Below the pieces are notes generated by a model. That model searched no databases. It had not been told where the DNA came from and was given only the letters and a program-made list of their open reading frames with translations. The position numbers were made by a program, and so were the translations under genes. DNA of 36,067 bases from Porphyromonas sp. HMSC065F10 (GTDB taxonomy: Bacteria; Bacteroidota; Bacteroidia; Bacteroidales; Porphyromonadaceae): contig NZ_KV793811.1 in assembly GCF_001808555.1 (NCBI RefSeq), forward strand, positions 1-36,067. Direction: 5' to 3'. The number at the start of each line of letters is the position of its first letter. Within the stretch, counting starts at the first letter, position 1. Shown one piece after another: positions 8,709-16,010 of the stretch.

Positions 8709-8748
8709 GCGAGCGCCGACGGAGAATACACTCTCTGTCGGCGCTCGC
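8709..8748. terminator. Strong hairpin, probable duplicated DUF4295-operon terminator
   Basis: GCGAGCGCCGAC at 8709-8720 pairs perfectly with GTCGGCGCTCGC at 8737-8748, and a short GAG/CTC stem extends it. It stands in the same position relative to the DUF4295 fragment at 8787 as the hairpin 9670-9704 does to the intact gene, so I infer it is a diverged copy of that terminator. It lies upstream of the MBL remnant on the plus strand and could act in either direction. Confidence 0.7.
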
Positions 8749-8786
8749 TTTGTTATCTATTGGCTGACTATGCGTCAGCTCCTAAG

Positions 8787-8820
8787 TCACTTAGCCTAAA
8801 GGACCTCCTGAACCTTCTCG
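8787..8820 (-). pseudogene. DUF4295 gene 3'-end fragment
   Basis: The sequence matches the last 11 codons of the intact DUF4295 gene at 9744 (C-terminus VQEVLKAK). In this copy the penultimate-lysine region is altered: a TAG replaces the AAG of L-K-A-K. Similarity continues downstream (minus strand) through the motif TATCTAT/GGCTGACT into the terminator-like hairpin. At about 8815-8821 the similarity switches abruptly to a plus-strand MBL-hydrolase fragment, giving a chimera of two gene pieces. Confidence 0.6.
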
Positions 8821-9076
8821 CAGGGTACCACAGCTTGGGTGCCACTGTCCGGTCTGCCGGTCTACCGATTCGCGCGACAAGCGTCTGCGCTCCGCCGTTC
8901 TCCTCAGAGCGGCAGGTCGACTGATCATGATCGATGTGGGACCGGACTTCCGCCAGCAGGGGCTGCGGGAGGAGCTGGATCACCTAGATGCAATCTTTGT
9001 CACCCACGAGCACTACGACCACATAGGCGGGATGGATGACGTGAGGACTTTCTCCAGAAAGAAACAGAAGGTCTGA
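8821..9076 (+). pseudogene. Truncated copy of the PhnP-like hydrolase gene
   Basis: The frame from about 8828 encodes PQLGCHCPVCRSTD..., then IMIDVGPDFRQQGLREELDHLDAIFVTHEHYDHIGGMDDVRTFS, closely matching residues about 18-92 of the hydrolase at 5172 with scattered substitutions, and ends at a TGA (9074-9076) after a few unrelated residues. It has no start codon, and the C-terminal two thirds are missing. The zinc Cys triad and the HxHxDH motif are intact and there is no internal stop, so the duplication may be fairly recent or acquired from a relative. It cannot be a working enzyme. The left boundary is fused to the DUF4295 fragment. Confidence 0.85.
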
Positions 9077-9115
9077 GACTTAGTCTGACAACTGCACTGA
9101 TTCTTAGTTAGGGGG

Positions 9116-9451
9116 TTACAATTTCTTGAATGTGATCCTCTGGAAGACTATGTAACACGCTATAAGAAGAGGAATCAACAGAACCGCCATCGACACTACT
9201 GCCGACGTTAGTAAAGACCAATGCAGAATATAAAGGCAAAAGCCGGCAACGATGACGATGGTTGCAAATCCGGTGAAAAAACCGACAGGGAAGGGAATAG
9301 GGTAATAGTCCGGCACGAGGTCGCAGCCGCATTTTTCACACTTGATCGCGTAACCATATGCATGTATAAGGTAGGGCATGCATGTCCTTATGGACTGGCG
9401 ATGTCCACAGTGTGGGCATCGTCTGGAGTCTTTCTCTCTCATTACGTTCAC
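9116..9451 (-). CDS. Small zinc-ribbon protein with two membrane helices
   Basis: This 111-residue protein has CPHC near residue 13, a 22-residue gap, and CEKC near 39, then two hydrophobic segments (about 55-75 and 80-103) and a short basic tail. The CxxC-about-20-CxxC arrangement followed by a helical pair resembles the small TIGR04104-like putative zinc-finger membrane proteins of Bacteroidota and Firmicutes; their function is unknown. A second methionine three codons in (MREKDSRR) is an alternative start. It stands alone between debris and the ribosomal operon. About 290 bp upstream (9452-9743) hold only a terminator and no gene I can support. Confidence 0.65.
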   Translation of the reverse strand: MNVMREKDSRRCPHCGHRQSIRTCMPYLIHAYGYAIKCEKCGCDLVPDYYPIPFPVGFFTGFATIVIVAGFCLYILHWSLLTSAVVSMAVLLIPLLIACYIVFQRITFKKL

Positions 9452-9669
9452 CAGAGTATTTCGTAGAAAAACGACAGTCTCCTAATTCGGTACAATACGC
9501 CTCCTTATGACCACTGCATAGTCTCAGATCAGAAGTGGCTCTGTGAGAATGTCCTCACTCAAGTGATTATTCTCTTTGACTATTGCATCCGAAGTATTCT
9601 GCCAAGCTCTCGCTCTGGAAAGCAATGCTTATTCGGTACAAATCCATTCTGAATCAGGAGGCAAAAAAA

Positions 9670-9704
9670 CAAGCGCTAGTAGAGAAAGACTCTGCTTGCG
9701 CTTG
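9670..9704 (-). terminator. Rho-independent terminator of the rpmB-rpmG-DUF4295 operon
   Basis: CAAGCGC at 9670-9676 pairs with GCGCTTG at 9698-9704, with an inner AGAG/CTCT stem. On the minus strand it is followed by a run of seven T residues. It lies 40 bp past the DUF4295 stop. Confidence 0.85.
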
Positions 9705-9743
9705 CTTTGTTTATCTATAGGCTGACTGAGGGTCAGCACTAAG

Positions 9744-9899
9744 TCACTTTGCCTTGAGGACCTCCTGGACCATCTCGTTGGGGACCATCTGCTCCGAGAA
9801 GACATAAGCACCCGTCTTGGGGGACTTTACCATCTTCACTACCTTGGAGTAAGTACGGCCGTCACTGGCATGGAGGGTTGATATCGCTTTCTTTGCCAT
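9744..9899 (-). CDS. DUF4295 family small protein
   Basis: The 51-residue protein begins MAKKAISTLHASDGRTYSKV and contains VKSPKTGAYVF and QMVPNEMVQEVLKAK. It matches the small, basic DUF4295 proteins that in Bacteroidota follow rpmG. Their function is not established; the constant ribosomal context suggests a ribosome-associated role. It follows rpmG after 22 bp and ends just before the terminator at 9670. Its 3' end has a degraded copy at 8787. Confidence 0.9.
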   Translation of the reverse strand: MAKKAISTLHASDGRTYSKVVKMVKSPKTGAYVFSEQMVPNEMVQEVLKAK

Positions 9900-9921
9900 A
9901 ATGTACTAGTCGATCTGAGGA

Positions 9922-10125
9922 TTACTTAATCTCCTTGTGTAGGGTCATGCGCTTGAGGATGGGATTGTACTTCATCAGCTCAAGGCGCTCGGTGGTATTA
10001 CGCTTATTCTTCGTAGTGATGTAGCGTGATGTACCGGGCAGACCACTCTCTTTCATCTCCGTGCACTCCAGGATCACCTGGACACGGTTCCCTTTAGCTT
10101 TCTTGGCTTTCTTTCTCTTGGCCAT
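9922..10125 (-). CDS. rpmG: 50S ribosomal protein L33
   Basis: L33 of the large ribosomal subunit, 67 residues, recognised by [37 protein letters not shown] and the terminal [14 protein letters not shown]. It lacks the CxxC zinc pairs of the zinc-binding L33 paralogue, so it is the zinc-free form. The N-terminus ([14 protein letters not shown]) is a few residues longer and more basic than the usual MAKKAKGNR; an internal start is less likely because no other ATG is available. It is the middle gene of rpmB-rpmG-DUF4295. Confidence 0.96.
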   Translation of the reverse strand: MAKRKKAKKAKGNRVQVILECTEMKESGLPGTSRYITTKNKRNTTERLELMKYNPILKRMTLHKEIK

Positions 10126-10239
10126 ATCGTGATTGATCTATCTATGCGGTTACAAAAAATCAGGGAAGGACTCTCACGGACAGTGCCTCACGCAGCATCA
10201 CAAGTGAGGGGTAGTGGTCCAAAATCCTCTCGTAGAGTA

Positions 10240-10500
10240 TCAGGCCTTATCGGTAATGATGAAGTCGTCCAGATATCCCTTCGATGCAGCACTACGGAGC
10301 GCAGCATCCAGACCCACCTTATTAATCAGGCGGAGACCCTTCGCGGAGACACGTAGGTGTACCCAGCAATCCTCCTCGGGCCAGTAAAACTTGCGGTTAA
10401 AAAGGTTGGCATTGAATGTCCTCCTCTCACTGCGGTGAGAGTGAGACACGCTGTTGCCCTTGATCGCCTTTTTGCCGGTCAGTTGACATACTCGTGACAT
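10240..10500 (-). CDS. rpmB: 50S ribosomal protein L28
   Basis: L28 of the large subunit, 86 residues. Recognised by the start [23 protein letters not shown], then [17 protein letters not shown] and [18 protein letters not shown]. It is the first gene of the rpmB-rpmG-DUF4295 operon and has a well-formed promoter at 10550-10580. The 114-bp gap before rpmG shows no obvious terminator. Confidence 0.97.
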   Translation of the reverse strand: MSRVCQLTGKKAIKGNSVSHSHRSERRTFNANLFNRKFYWPEEDCWVHLRVSAKGLRLINKVGLDAALRSAASKGYLDDFIITDKA

Positions 10501-10549
10501 AATATCTTGTCTCTATATTATTGTATTCGTGTACTTAAGTTTCAGGGTG

Positions 10550-10580
10550 CAAAGGTACCACTCTTTAGGCAAAATAGCAA
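10550..10580 (-). promoter_or_regulatory. Promoter for rpmB
   Basis: The minus strand reads TACCTTTG at 10550-10557, with TTG at 10578-10580, 20 bp upstream. This matches the Bacteroidota housekeeping consensus in both elements and spacing. The leader is about 40-50 nt. Confidence 0.75.
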
Positions 10581-10663
10581 TCCTTCAGCCGGATAATCTG
10601 CTGACTCAGACCTTCTGATCACTCTCTCGAGCTACTCAGGAGTGGTGTCACCGCCCGAAGCCT

Positions 10664-11044
10664 TTACTCTGCGGGAGTAGCTGGCTCAGCAGGTGTAGCA
10701 GGTGCCTCTGCGGGTGTTACGGCGTTGCCTCCGAAGGGCTGTGCGTCAGCAGGAGCAGGGATAGTAGCCTTGTCAACGTAGTCGTTGATGACACTCTCCT
10801 GCTTATTGATGGCGTGCTGCACGGTGGGGATCCACTTGGCTCCCACAACGCAGAGCAGGCACATGATGCCGGCGAGCCACCAGGTGACCTTCTCGATCAT
10901 ATCGGTGGAGCGACGGACGCCCATCACGTTATTAGCACTGGAGAAGCCACTGGCGAGACCGCCTCCCTTGCTGTCCTGGATGGTAACCACGAAGATCAGC
11001 AAGATAGCAGCAAGAACGCCCAAAATATTAAGGAACGTAAACAT
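10664..11044 (-). CDS. secG: Preprotein translocase subunit SecG
   Basis: SecG is the small inner-membrane partner of SecYE in protein export. The 126-residue protein has a first helix (residues 3-22, FLNILGVLAAILLIFVV), the conserved loop TIQDSKGGGLASGFSSANNVMGVRRSTD, and a second helix (about 55-72). The C-terminal third is a low-complexity Ala/Pro/Glu tail (PAEAPATPAEPATPAE), common in Bacteroidota SecG. It is the last gene of the activator-lptE-TPR-secG operon, 64 bp after the TPR gene. Confidence 0.95.
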   Translation of the reverse strand: MFTFLNILGVLAAILLIFVVTIQDSKGGGLASGFSSANNVMGVRRSTDMIEKVTWWLAGIMCLLCVVGAKWIPTVQHAINKQESVINDYVDKATIPAPADAQPFGGNAVTPAEAPATPAEPATPAE

Positions 11045-11108
11045 TTTCCTCTTTAACTTACTAGTACAAAGGGGCTCACACCCCAGATCTCATTATATCC
11101 AAAATAGA

Positions 11109-11789
11109 TCAGTCCGCCACGAGCCCCTTGCGACGTTGCTCGAGCTGACCAATTCGCTCGGCAAAGTAACCACTTTTTTCCGGATATTTCAAATTCAAGG
11201 TCTTAAGGATCGTCATCGCCTCGGCGTACCGCTCCTGTGAGGCGTACATCATGGCCAGCTTCTCCGTGAAGAGCTCCTCACCGGGCAGTGGACCATTATC
11301 CTCGTCCTCGGGAGGGAGGGCCACATCATCCTCCTTGCTGTCGGGACGGATGCGGATCTTCTCCGCCTCGGGCCCCTCATCGAGGAAGTCCTGGACGATC
11401 TGAGCCTCAGTCTCCCGCTTCGTCCGCCCGGTCTTAGTCGGTGACTTGGCTGAGGGGGTCGCAGCCGGCGTCTCTTCAGAGACTGTAGACTCCTCGGGCC
11501 GATAACTCCGGACAAAGCGGTCGATCAGGTCGTAGGAGTGGGACTGCGGTCCTCCGGAGGTGGCATCCAGTGCCAAGAGGAGTGAAAAAGGGTCGTGCAG
11601 GTACATCAGTCGGCGCTTCAGCTCCGCAGGGAAGCGCACATCCTCGCTACGGTAGAGGTCGATGAGGAGAAGCCGGTGGAGTGCCTCGCAGTAGGGGTAC
11701 TGCCGACTCAGCTCGAGGAGATCATCGAGGTGGTACGCCGTCAGCGTCATCGGGTCGGCAAGGGCACGGGAGAGATCGTCGTAGGTCAT
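11109..11789 (-). CDS. TPR-containing hypothetical protein between lptE and secG
   Basis: This 226-residue cytoplasmic-looking protein has no signal peptide. Residues about 1-85 are helical (LDDLLELSRQYPYCEALHRLL); residues about 100-165 form a charged, low-complexity linker; residues about 168-220 contain one TPR-like helix pair (EKLAMMYASQERYAEAMTILKTLNLKYPEK). The gene is a constant companion of lptE and secG in Bacteroidota, but its function is not known to me. It begins 21 bp after lptE. Confidence 0.8.
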   Translation of the reverse strand: MTYDDLSRALADPMTLTAYHLDDLLELSRQYPYCEALHRLLLIDLYRSEDVRFPAELKRRLMYLHDPFSLLLALDATSGGPQSHSYDLIDRFVRSYRPEESTVSEETPAATPSAKSPTKTGRTKRETEAQIVQDFLDEGPEAEKIRIRPDSKEDDVALPPEDEDNGPLPGEELFTEKLAMMYASQERYAEAMTILKTLNLKYPEKSGYFAERIGQLEQRRKGLVAD

Positions 11790-11810
11790 AGTCGGGCTTT
11801 ATCCATAGGG

Positions 11811-12320
11811 CTACCAATTCTCCACGGTAGCATTGAAGATCTGATTGATGATATCCTTGGTCAGCTCCTCACAGAGCTGATCCTGCACGTCGACAAACAT
11901 CTGCGAGCTGTCGAAGGTGCCAAAGGAGGTAAACTCTCGCTCAAAATTCTCCTCCTCATTCACCTTATTCGTAAAGCGGACATTGATCCGGAGGGTGAGA
12001 CGAGTCTTGGCGGCAAAGGCATTCTCCTGGACCGCCTCAGCCGAGAGGTCGTAGCCGACGATCTCTCCCTCGATGCTCAGATCGCCATTGGTCGGTATGT
12101 CACGCAGGCGCGTCTGTCTCTGGAAGCGATCCTTCAGGTCCTCCGTGAATCGCTGCGCCAGGGGTGGATAGACAGTAGGGGCGAGGTTCTGGAAGTCTGT
12201 GATGGAGACCGTCTTGATCTTCGTGTAGTCAATGCTGGCACCATTGAGCGAGTACTTGACAGAGCAGCCCGCAAGGAGGAGCATGAGGAGGATGGATATG
12301 AGGATAGACTTTTTCATCAC
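11811..12320 (-). CDS. lptE: LptE family LPS-assembly lipoprotein
   Basis: The 169-residue lipoprotein has a signal peptide with lipobox LAGC and acylated Cys19, then SVKYSLNGASIDYTKIKTVSI, typical of the Bacteroidota LptE-like family (PF04390). LptE plugs and assists the LptD translocon that places LPS in the outer leaflet. Its start overlaps the stop of the upstream activator by 4 bp (ATGA), indicating translational coupling. lptD is not in the window. Confidence 0.88.
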   Translation of the reverse strand: MMKKSILISILLMLLLAGCSVKYSLNGASIDYTKIKTVSITDFQNLAPTVYPPLAQRFTEDLKDRFQRQTRLRDIPTNGDLSIEGEIVGYDLSAEAVQENAFAAKTRLTLRINVRFTNKVNEEENFEREFTSFGTFDSSQMFVDVQDQLCEELTKDIINQIFNATVENW

Positions 12321-13588
12321 TGCTTATTGAGCTTACGGTAGAGCGTGCGCTCCGAGATGTCGAGATCCTCTGCTGTCTGCTTGCGAGAGCCCTTATTCTT
12401 CTCGAGGACAAAGTCAATGTACCTCTGGCTCATCTCCTCGAGGGTGAGCATCTTGCCCTCGGTACTGGTCAGCTCCTCGAAGTCTGCCTGCAGGTCGCCA
12501 CCCCTAACCTCCCCGGAAGGGGACGAGGAAGGAGCAGAGGGGTGCACCAGGTCCTGCACCGGCACCTCCGCAGACCGGTCGGGCATCATCAGGCTACCGA
12601 CCGGCTCGCGACGAACCTGTGTCTGGAGGAAGCGGTAGAAGAGCTGCGTCAGCTCTCCGACACTCCCCTTCACGTCCCGAAGCATTGACATAATGGCCCC
12701 CATCCCGGCACTGCTCCCGACCGGCTCATCCATCATTGACTCATAGCCGAGCGTCGGAGAGACCAGCGCAGGGTGGCGCACCTCGGCATTGCGGGGGAGA
12801 TTGTCCTGTAGCACCTCGCGGCTGATCATCCGATCCGGTGCGATCACGCTGAGACGCTCCACCACGTTGCGCAGCTGGCGGATATTCCCCGGCCAGTCGT
12901 AGCTCTGGAGGAGCTGCTCCGCCTCCTCATCGAGACGGATCGGAGGCATATGGTACTTATCGGCAAAGTCGGCAGCAAATTTCTTGAAGAGCAGGATCAC
13001 ATCTCGACCCCGATCCCGGAGGGGCGGCAGGTCGATCGTGACGGTATTGAGTCGATAGAGCAGGTCCTGCCGGAAGTCGCCCCGCTTCACCGCCTCCTGG
13101 AGATTGACATTCGTCGCCGCCACGACGCGGATGTCGGTGCGCTGGACGTCAGAGGAGCCAACTTTCATGAATTCGCCACTCTCCAGCACCCGCAAGAGAC
13201 GTGCCTGCGTCGCCAGTGGCAGCTCTCCCACCTCATCGAGGAAAATGGTCCCCCCATCGGCCACCTCAAAGTAGCCCTGACGCTCCGTCACCGCATCGGT
13301 AAAGGAGCCTTTCTTGTGCCCAAAGAGCTCGGAGTCTATCGTCCCCTCAGGGATCGCTCCACAATTGACCGCCACATAGGGTCCGTGCTTGCGGAGACTA
13401 TTCTGGTGGATGATCTTGGGGAACGCCTCCTTACCGACACCGCTCTCCCCGCCCACGAGGACGCTGACATCGGTCGGAGCGATGAGGAGAGCCACCTCGA
13501 CAGCACGATTGAGCGCCGGACAGTCGCCGACGATCTGCTGCCGCTGCTTAGCACGGCGGATCTCCTCCTTGGGTATGCTATTATTCAT
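12317..13588 (-). CDS. Sigma-54-type AAA+ transcription activator
   Basis: The 423-residue protein has no N-terminal receiver domain. The AAA+ domain spans about 20-250: Walker A GESGVGKE (47-54), the L1 loop GSFTDA (94-99), Walker B GTIFLDEV (113-120), then the sensor and arginine-finger region ending NIRQLRNVVERL. A poorly conserved linker (about 260-380) precedes a Fis-type HTH (TAEDLDISERTLYRKLNK). Family members hydrolyse ATP to open sigma-54 promoters. The L1 loop differs from the canonical GAFTGA, which contacts sigma-54. It leads the lptE-TPR-secG operon, hinting at envelope control, though the targets are unknown. Confidence 0.92.
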   Translation of the reverse strand: MNNSIPKEEIRRAKQRQQIVGDCPALNRAVEVALLIAPTDVSVLVGGESGVGKEAFPKIIHQNSLRKHGPYVAVNCGAIPEGTIDSELFGHKKGSFTDAVTERQGYFEVADGGTIFLDEVGELPLATQARLLRVLESGEFMKVGSSDVQRTDIRVVAATNVNLQEAVKRGDFRQDLLYRLNTVTIDLPPLRDRGRDVILLFKKFAADFADKYHMPPIRLDEEAEQLLQSYDWPGNIRQLRNVVERLSVIAPDRMISREVLQDNLPRNAEVRHPALVSPTLGYESMMDEPVGSSAGMGAIMSMLRDVKGSVGELTQLFYRFLQTQVRREPVGSLMMPDRSAEVPVQDLVHPSAPSSSPSGEVRGGDLQADFEELTSTEGKMLTLEEMSQRYIDFVLEKNKGSRKQTAEDLDISERTLYRKLNKQ

Positions 13589-13611
13589 ATAGGGTCACAC
13601 TTTGTCAAGTC

Positions 13612-13640
13612 CAAAGGTACCCAAAATAGTGGTCTGACAA
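13612..13640 (-). promoter_or_regulatory. Promoter for the activator-lptE-TPR-secG operon
   Basis: TACCTTTG on the minus strand at 13612-13619, with TTG at 13638-13640, 18 bp upstream. This is a housekeeping-type promoter; I do not see a GG-N10-GC sigma-54 site. Confidence 0.65.
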
Positions 13641-13650
13641 AAAGTCAGAC
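13632..13650. other. Small dyad across the ALDH stop and the activator -33 element
   Basis: GTCTGAC (13632-13638) and GTCAGAC (13644-13650) form a 7-bp perfect stem with a 5-nt loop. It touches the aldehyde dehydrogenase stop codon and contains the -33 region of the next operon. It could be a weak terminator or an operator. The stem is short and has no T run. Confidence 0.35.
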
Positions 13651-15020
13651 TACCGCAACATCAGCCGCACCAGCCGCAGATCTCGCTTGATATTTCGACC
13701 ATAGCGGACCGGTAGATCCAGCCAGGTAGCCTTGTGGAGGATGCTCTTCCGGTGAGAGAAGGTCTCGAAGGAGAAGCGCCCATGGTAGCCACCCATACCG
13801 CTCTCTCCCACGCCCCCGAAGGGCATCTGAGACGAGGCGAGGTGCATAATCGTGTCATTGACGCACCCGCCCCCAAAGGGGATGCGCGCAATCACCTTCT
13901 GCTCCACCCTCCGATCCTCGGTAAAGAGGTAGAGTGCCAGAGGACGGGGCCGATCGGTCACCTCACGGATCACCTCTTCGAGACTATCGTAGATCAGTAT
14001 GGGGAAGATAGGGCCAAAGATCTCCTCCTCCATGGCAGCACAGGTCCAGTCCCCCCGCACGATGCAGGGGGCGATCCTGAGGGTCTCCTCCGACACTGCC
14101 CCACCCCAGAGGACATCAGACGCAGCGATCATATCGCGGAGCCGGTCAAATTTCTTCCGATTGATGATCCGCGGATAGTCCGGATTAAGCTCCGCATGCT
14201 CGCCCACCTGCATGACAAAGGCGCGCTTCAAGGCGCTGATGAAGGGCTCCACGACCGACCGATGGACCAGCGCATAGTCCGGAGCGACACAGGTCTGGCC
14301 GCTATTGAGGCACTTCCCCCAGGCAATGCGCCGAGCCGCAAGGTCCAGCTTAGCCGTCGGGTCGATGATGCAGGGGCTCTTTCCTCCCAGCTCCAGCGAG
14401 ATGGGCGTCAGGTGAGCCGCCGCCTTCTCCATCACCACCCGCCCCACACGGGTCGAACCGGTGAAGAAGATGTAGTCAAAGTGGGCATCCAGCAGGTCCT
14501 GATTGACATACCGATCGCCCTCCACCACAGTGATATACTCAGGAGGGAATGTCTCTCGGATGAGTCGGCTGAGTAGCCGGGAGGTATTTATGGAGTAATT
14601 GGAGGGCTTGAGCACCACCGTATTCCCCGCAGCGATAGCGCCGGCGAGGGGCGAGATACTCAGCTGGAAGGGGTAATTCCACGGACTCATCACCAGTACA
14701 TTGCCGTACGGCTCCGGGACGATCCTACTCCGCCCAGGGAGATTGGAGAGGTCGGTGCAGACCCTCCGCGGACGCATCATCCGGGGTAGATGTCGCCTCA
14801 GGTAGCTGATCTCGCTCAGGGCAAAGCCGACCTCCGTCATATAGGCTTCGAAGCGGTTCTTCCCCAGATCCGCCTGCAGCGCAGCCTCAATCTCCGACTC
14901 ACTCATCCGTATCGCATGATACAGGCGGTCCAGCATCTCACAGCGAAAGCGACAGGGGAGGGTCACCCCCGACCGGAAGTACTCCCTCTGCTTTGCCACC
15001 AATTCCTCAGTCCTTGTCAT
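13650..15020 (-). CDS. NAD(P)-dependent aldehyde dehydrogenase, ALDH3-like
   Basis: Aldehyde dehydrogenases oxidise aldehydes to carboxylic acids with NAD(P). At about 456 residues the protein fits the shorter ALDH3-like class. Seen in order: MSPWNYPFQL, the FTGSTRVG cofactor loop, SLELGGKSPCI with the general-base Glu210, NSGQTCVAPDY with catalytic Cys244, and EEIFGPIFPI. The frame is open to 15038, but a -7 element at 15049-15056 would leave almost no leader there, so I chose MTRTEELVAK at 15020. The substrate is not evident. The gene is transcribed alone. Confidence 0.92.
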   Translation of the reverse strand: MTRTEELVAKQREYFRSGVTLPCRFRCEMLDRLYHAIRMSESEIEAALQADLGKNRFEAYMTEVGFALSEISYLRRHLPRMMRPRRVCTDLSNLPGRSRIVPEPYGNVLVMSPWNYPFQLSISPLAGAIAAGNTVVLKPSNYSINTSRLLSRLIRETFPPEYITVVEGDRYVNQDLLDAHFDYIFFTGSTRVGRVVMEKAAAHLTPISLELGGKSPCIIDPTAKLDLAARRIAWGKCLNSGQTCVAPDYALVHRSVVEPFISALKRAFVMQVGEHAELNPDYPRIINRKKFDRLRDMIAASDVLWGGAVSEETLRIAPCIVRGDWTCAAMEEEIFGPIFPILIYDSLEEVIREVTDRPRPLALYLFTEDRRVEQKVIARIPFGGGCVNDTIMHLASSQMPFGGVGESGMGGYHGRFSFETFSHRKSILHKATWLDLPVRYGRNIKRDLRLVRLMLR

Positions 15021-15048
15021 ATCGTTCCTCACATACATTTCATTTCTC

Positions 15049-15056
15049 CAAATGTA
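15049..15056 (-). promoter_or_regulatory. Promoter -7 element for the aldehyde dehydrogenase
   Basis: TACATTTG on the minus strand matches TAnnTTTG. Its position favours the start at 15020 over 15038. Confidence 0.5.
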
Positions 15057-15088
15057 CCCATTTTACCCACAGCCCCCGGCAGGACGAG

Positions 15089-16006
15089 CTACCGTCTCCG
15101 CTTAAGATCCTGGCGAGACTTGCTCTGCGTCACGATGACGACACCGAGGATCACCAGCACACCGGCAACCATCTTGGCGACAGTGAAGGTCTCCAGCCCC
15201 ATCATCAATCCGGCTGTCGTGGCGATGACAGGGTTGCCATAGTTATAGACCGCAATCACCGTCGGGCGGAGACGCCTCTGCGCATATGGGACCATCAGGT
15301 AAGCAAGCACTGTGGCGGCGAGGACGACAAAGCCGAGGTGGAAATAGAAGGTCCCATCCATCTCCCGCCATGGCATCTCCATAGCGGGACCGATGCTGAA
15401 GGGCAGCACGATCAGGAAGGAGATGAGGAAGAGCCACTTCATCAGCTCCAGCGGAGAGTACTTATCGATCAGCCGCTTGAAAACAGTCAGGTAAAGGGTG
15501 TAGCTAAAGGTGGCGAGCAGAGCGATCAACTGCCCTACGACTGCGCGAGTACCGCTGCCGGCATCACCGCCCTTGGTGAGCATCAGGAGCAGCACCCCAC
15601 TCAGTCCGACAAGGACCCCGAGGACCTTCTTCCAGGTCACCGGCTCCTTGAGGAAGAGTGCAGCCAGCAGCATGGTGAAGATCGGCCCCATCGTCGTCAT
15701 CAGCGACTGTCGCAGTGGGGTGGTCATGGAGATGGCAAAGGCGAAGAGTCCTTGGTTACCCAGCACGCCCGTGAGAGATGCCCCGATGAGGAGCCAAGCG
15801 TCCCGAGCCTCCACTCGACGCCCCGCAGGCACCACGAGAGAGGCGAGCCAAAAGAGGATGCACGCCGCCCCGAAGCGGCACGCCATATGGAGCCAAGGTG
15901 ACAGAGTGCCATCGATGAGGAGGGCATTGGAGAAGGGACCATTGAGCCCAAAGGCTATGGTCGCCACCAGCATTGCCAAGTGACCCCTGACTTTATCCTC
16001 CTTCAT
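15089..16006 (-). CDS. EamA/DMT family inner-membrane transporter
   Basis: About 305 residues with ten predicted membrane helices arranged as two EamA repeats. The first repeat begins GHLAMLVATIAFGLNGPFSNALL; the second lies around TRAVVGQLIALLATFSYTLYL; it ends PVIATTAGLMMGLETFTVAKMVAGVLVILGVV. DMT transporters export or import amino acids, nucleotide sugars and other metabolites; the substrate cannot be told. The frame is open to 16168, but the extension lies in the metalloprotease gene, so I chose MKEDKVRGHL at 16006. It starts 4 bp after the metalloprotease stop, indicating co-transcription. Confidence 0.9.
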   Translation of the reverse strand: MKEDKVRGHLAMLVATIAFGLNGPFSNALLIDGTLSPWLHMACRFGAACILFWLASLVVPAGRRVEARDAWLLIGASLTGVLGNQGLFAFAISMTTPLRQSLMTTMGPIFTMLLAALFLKEPVTWKKVLGVLVGLSGVLLLMLTKGGDAGSGTRAVVGQLIALLATFSYTLYLTVFKRLIDKYSPLELMKWLFLISFLIVLPFSIGPAMEMPWREMDGTFYFHLGFVVLAATVLAYLMVPYAQRRLRPTVIAVYNYGNPVIATTAGLMMGLETFTVAKMVAGVLVILGVVIVTQSKSRQDLKRRR

Positions 16007-16010
16007 ACGG

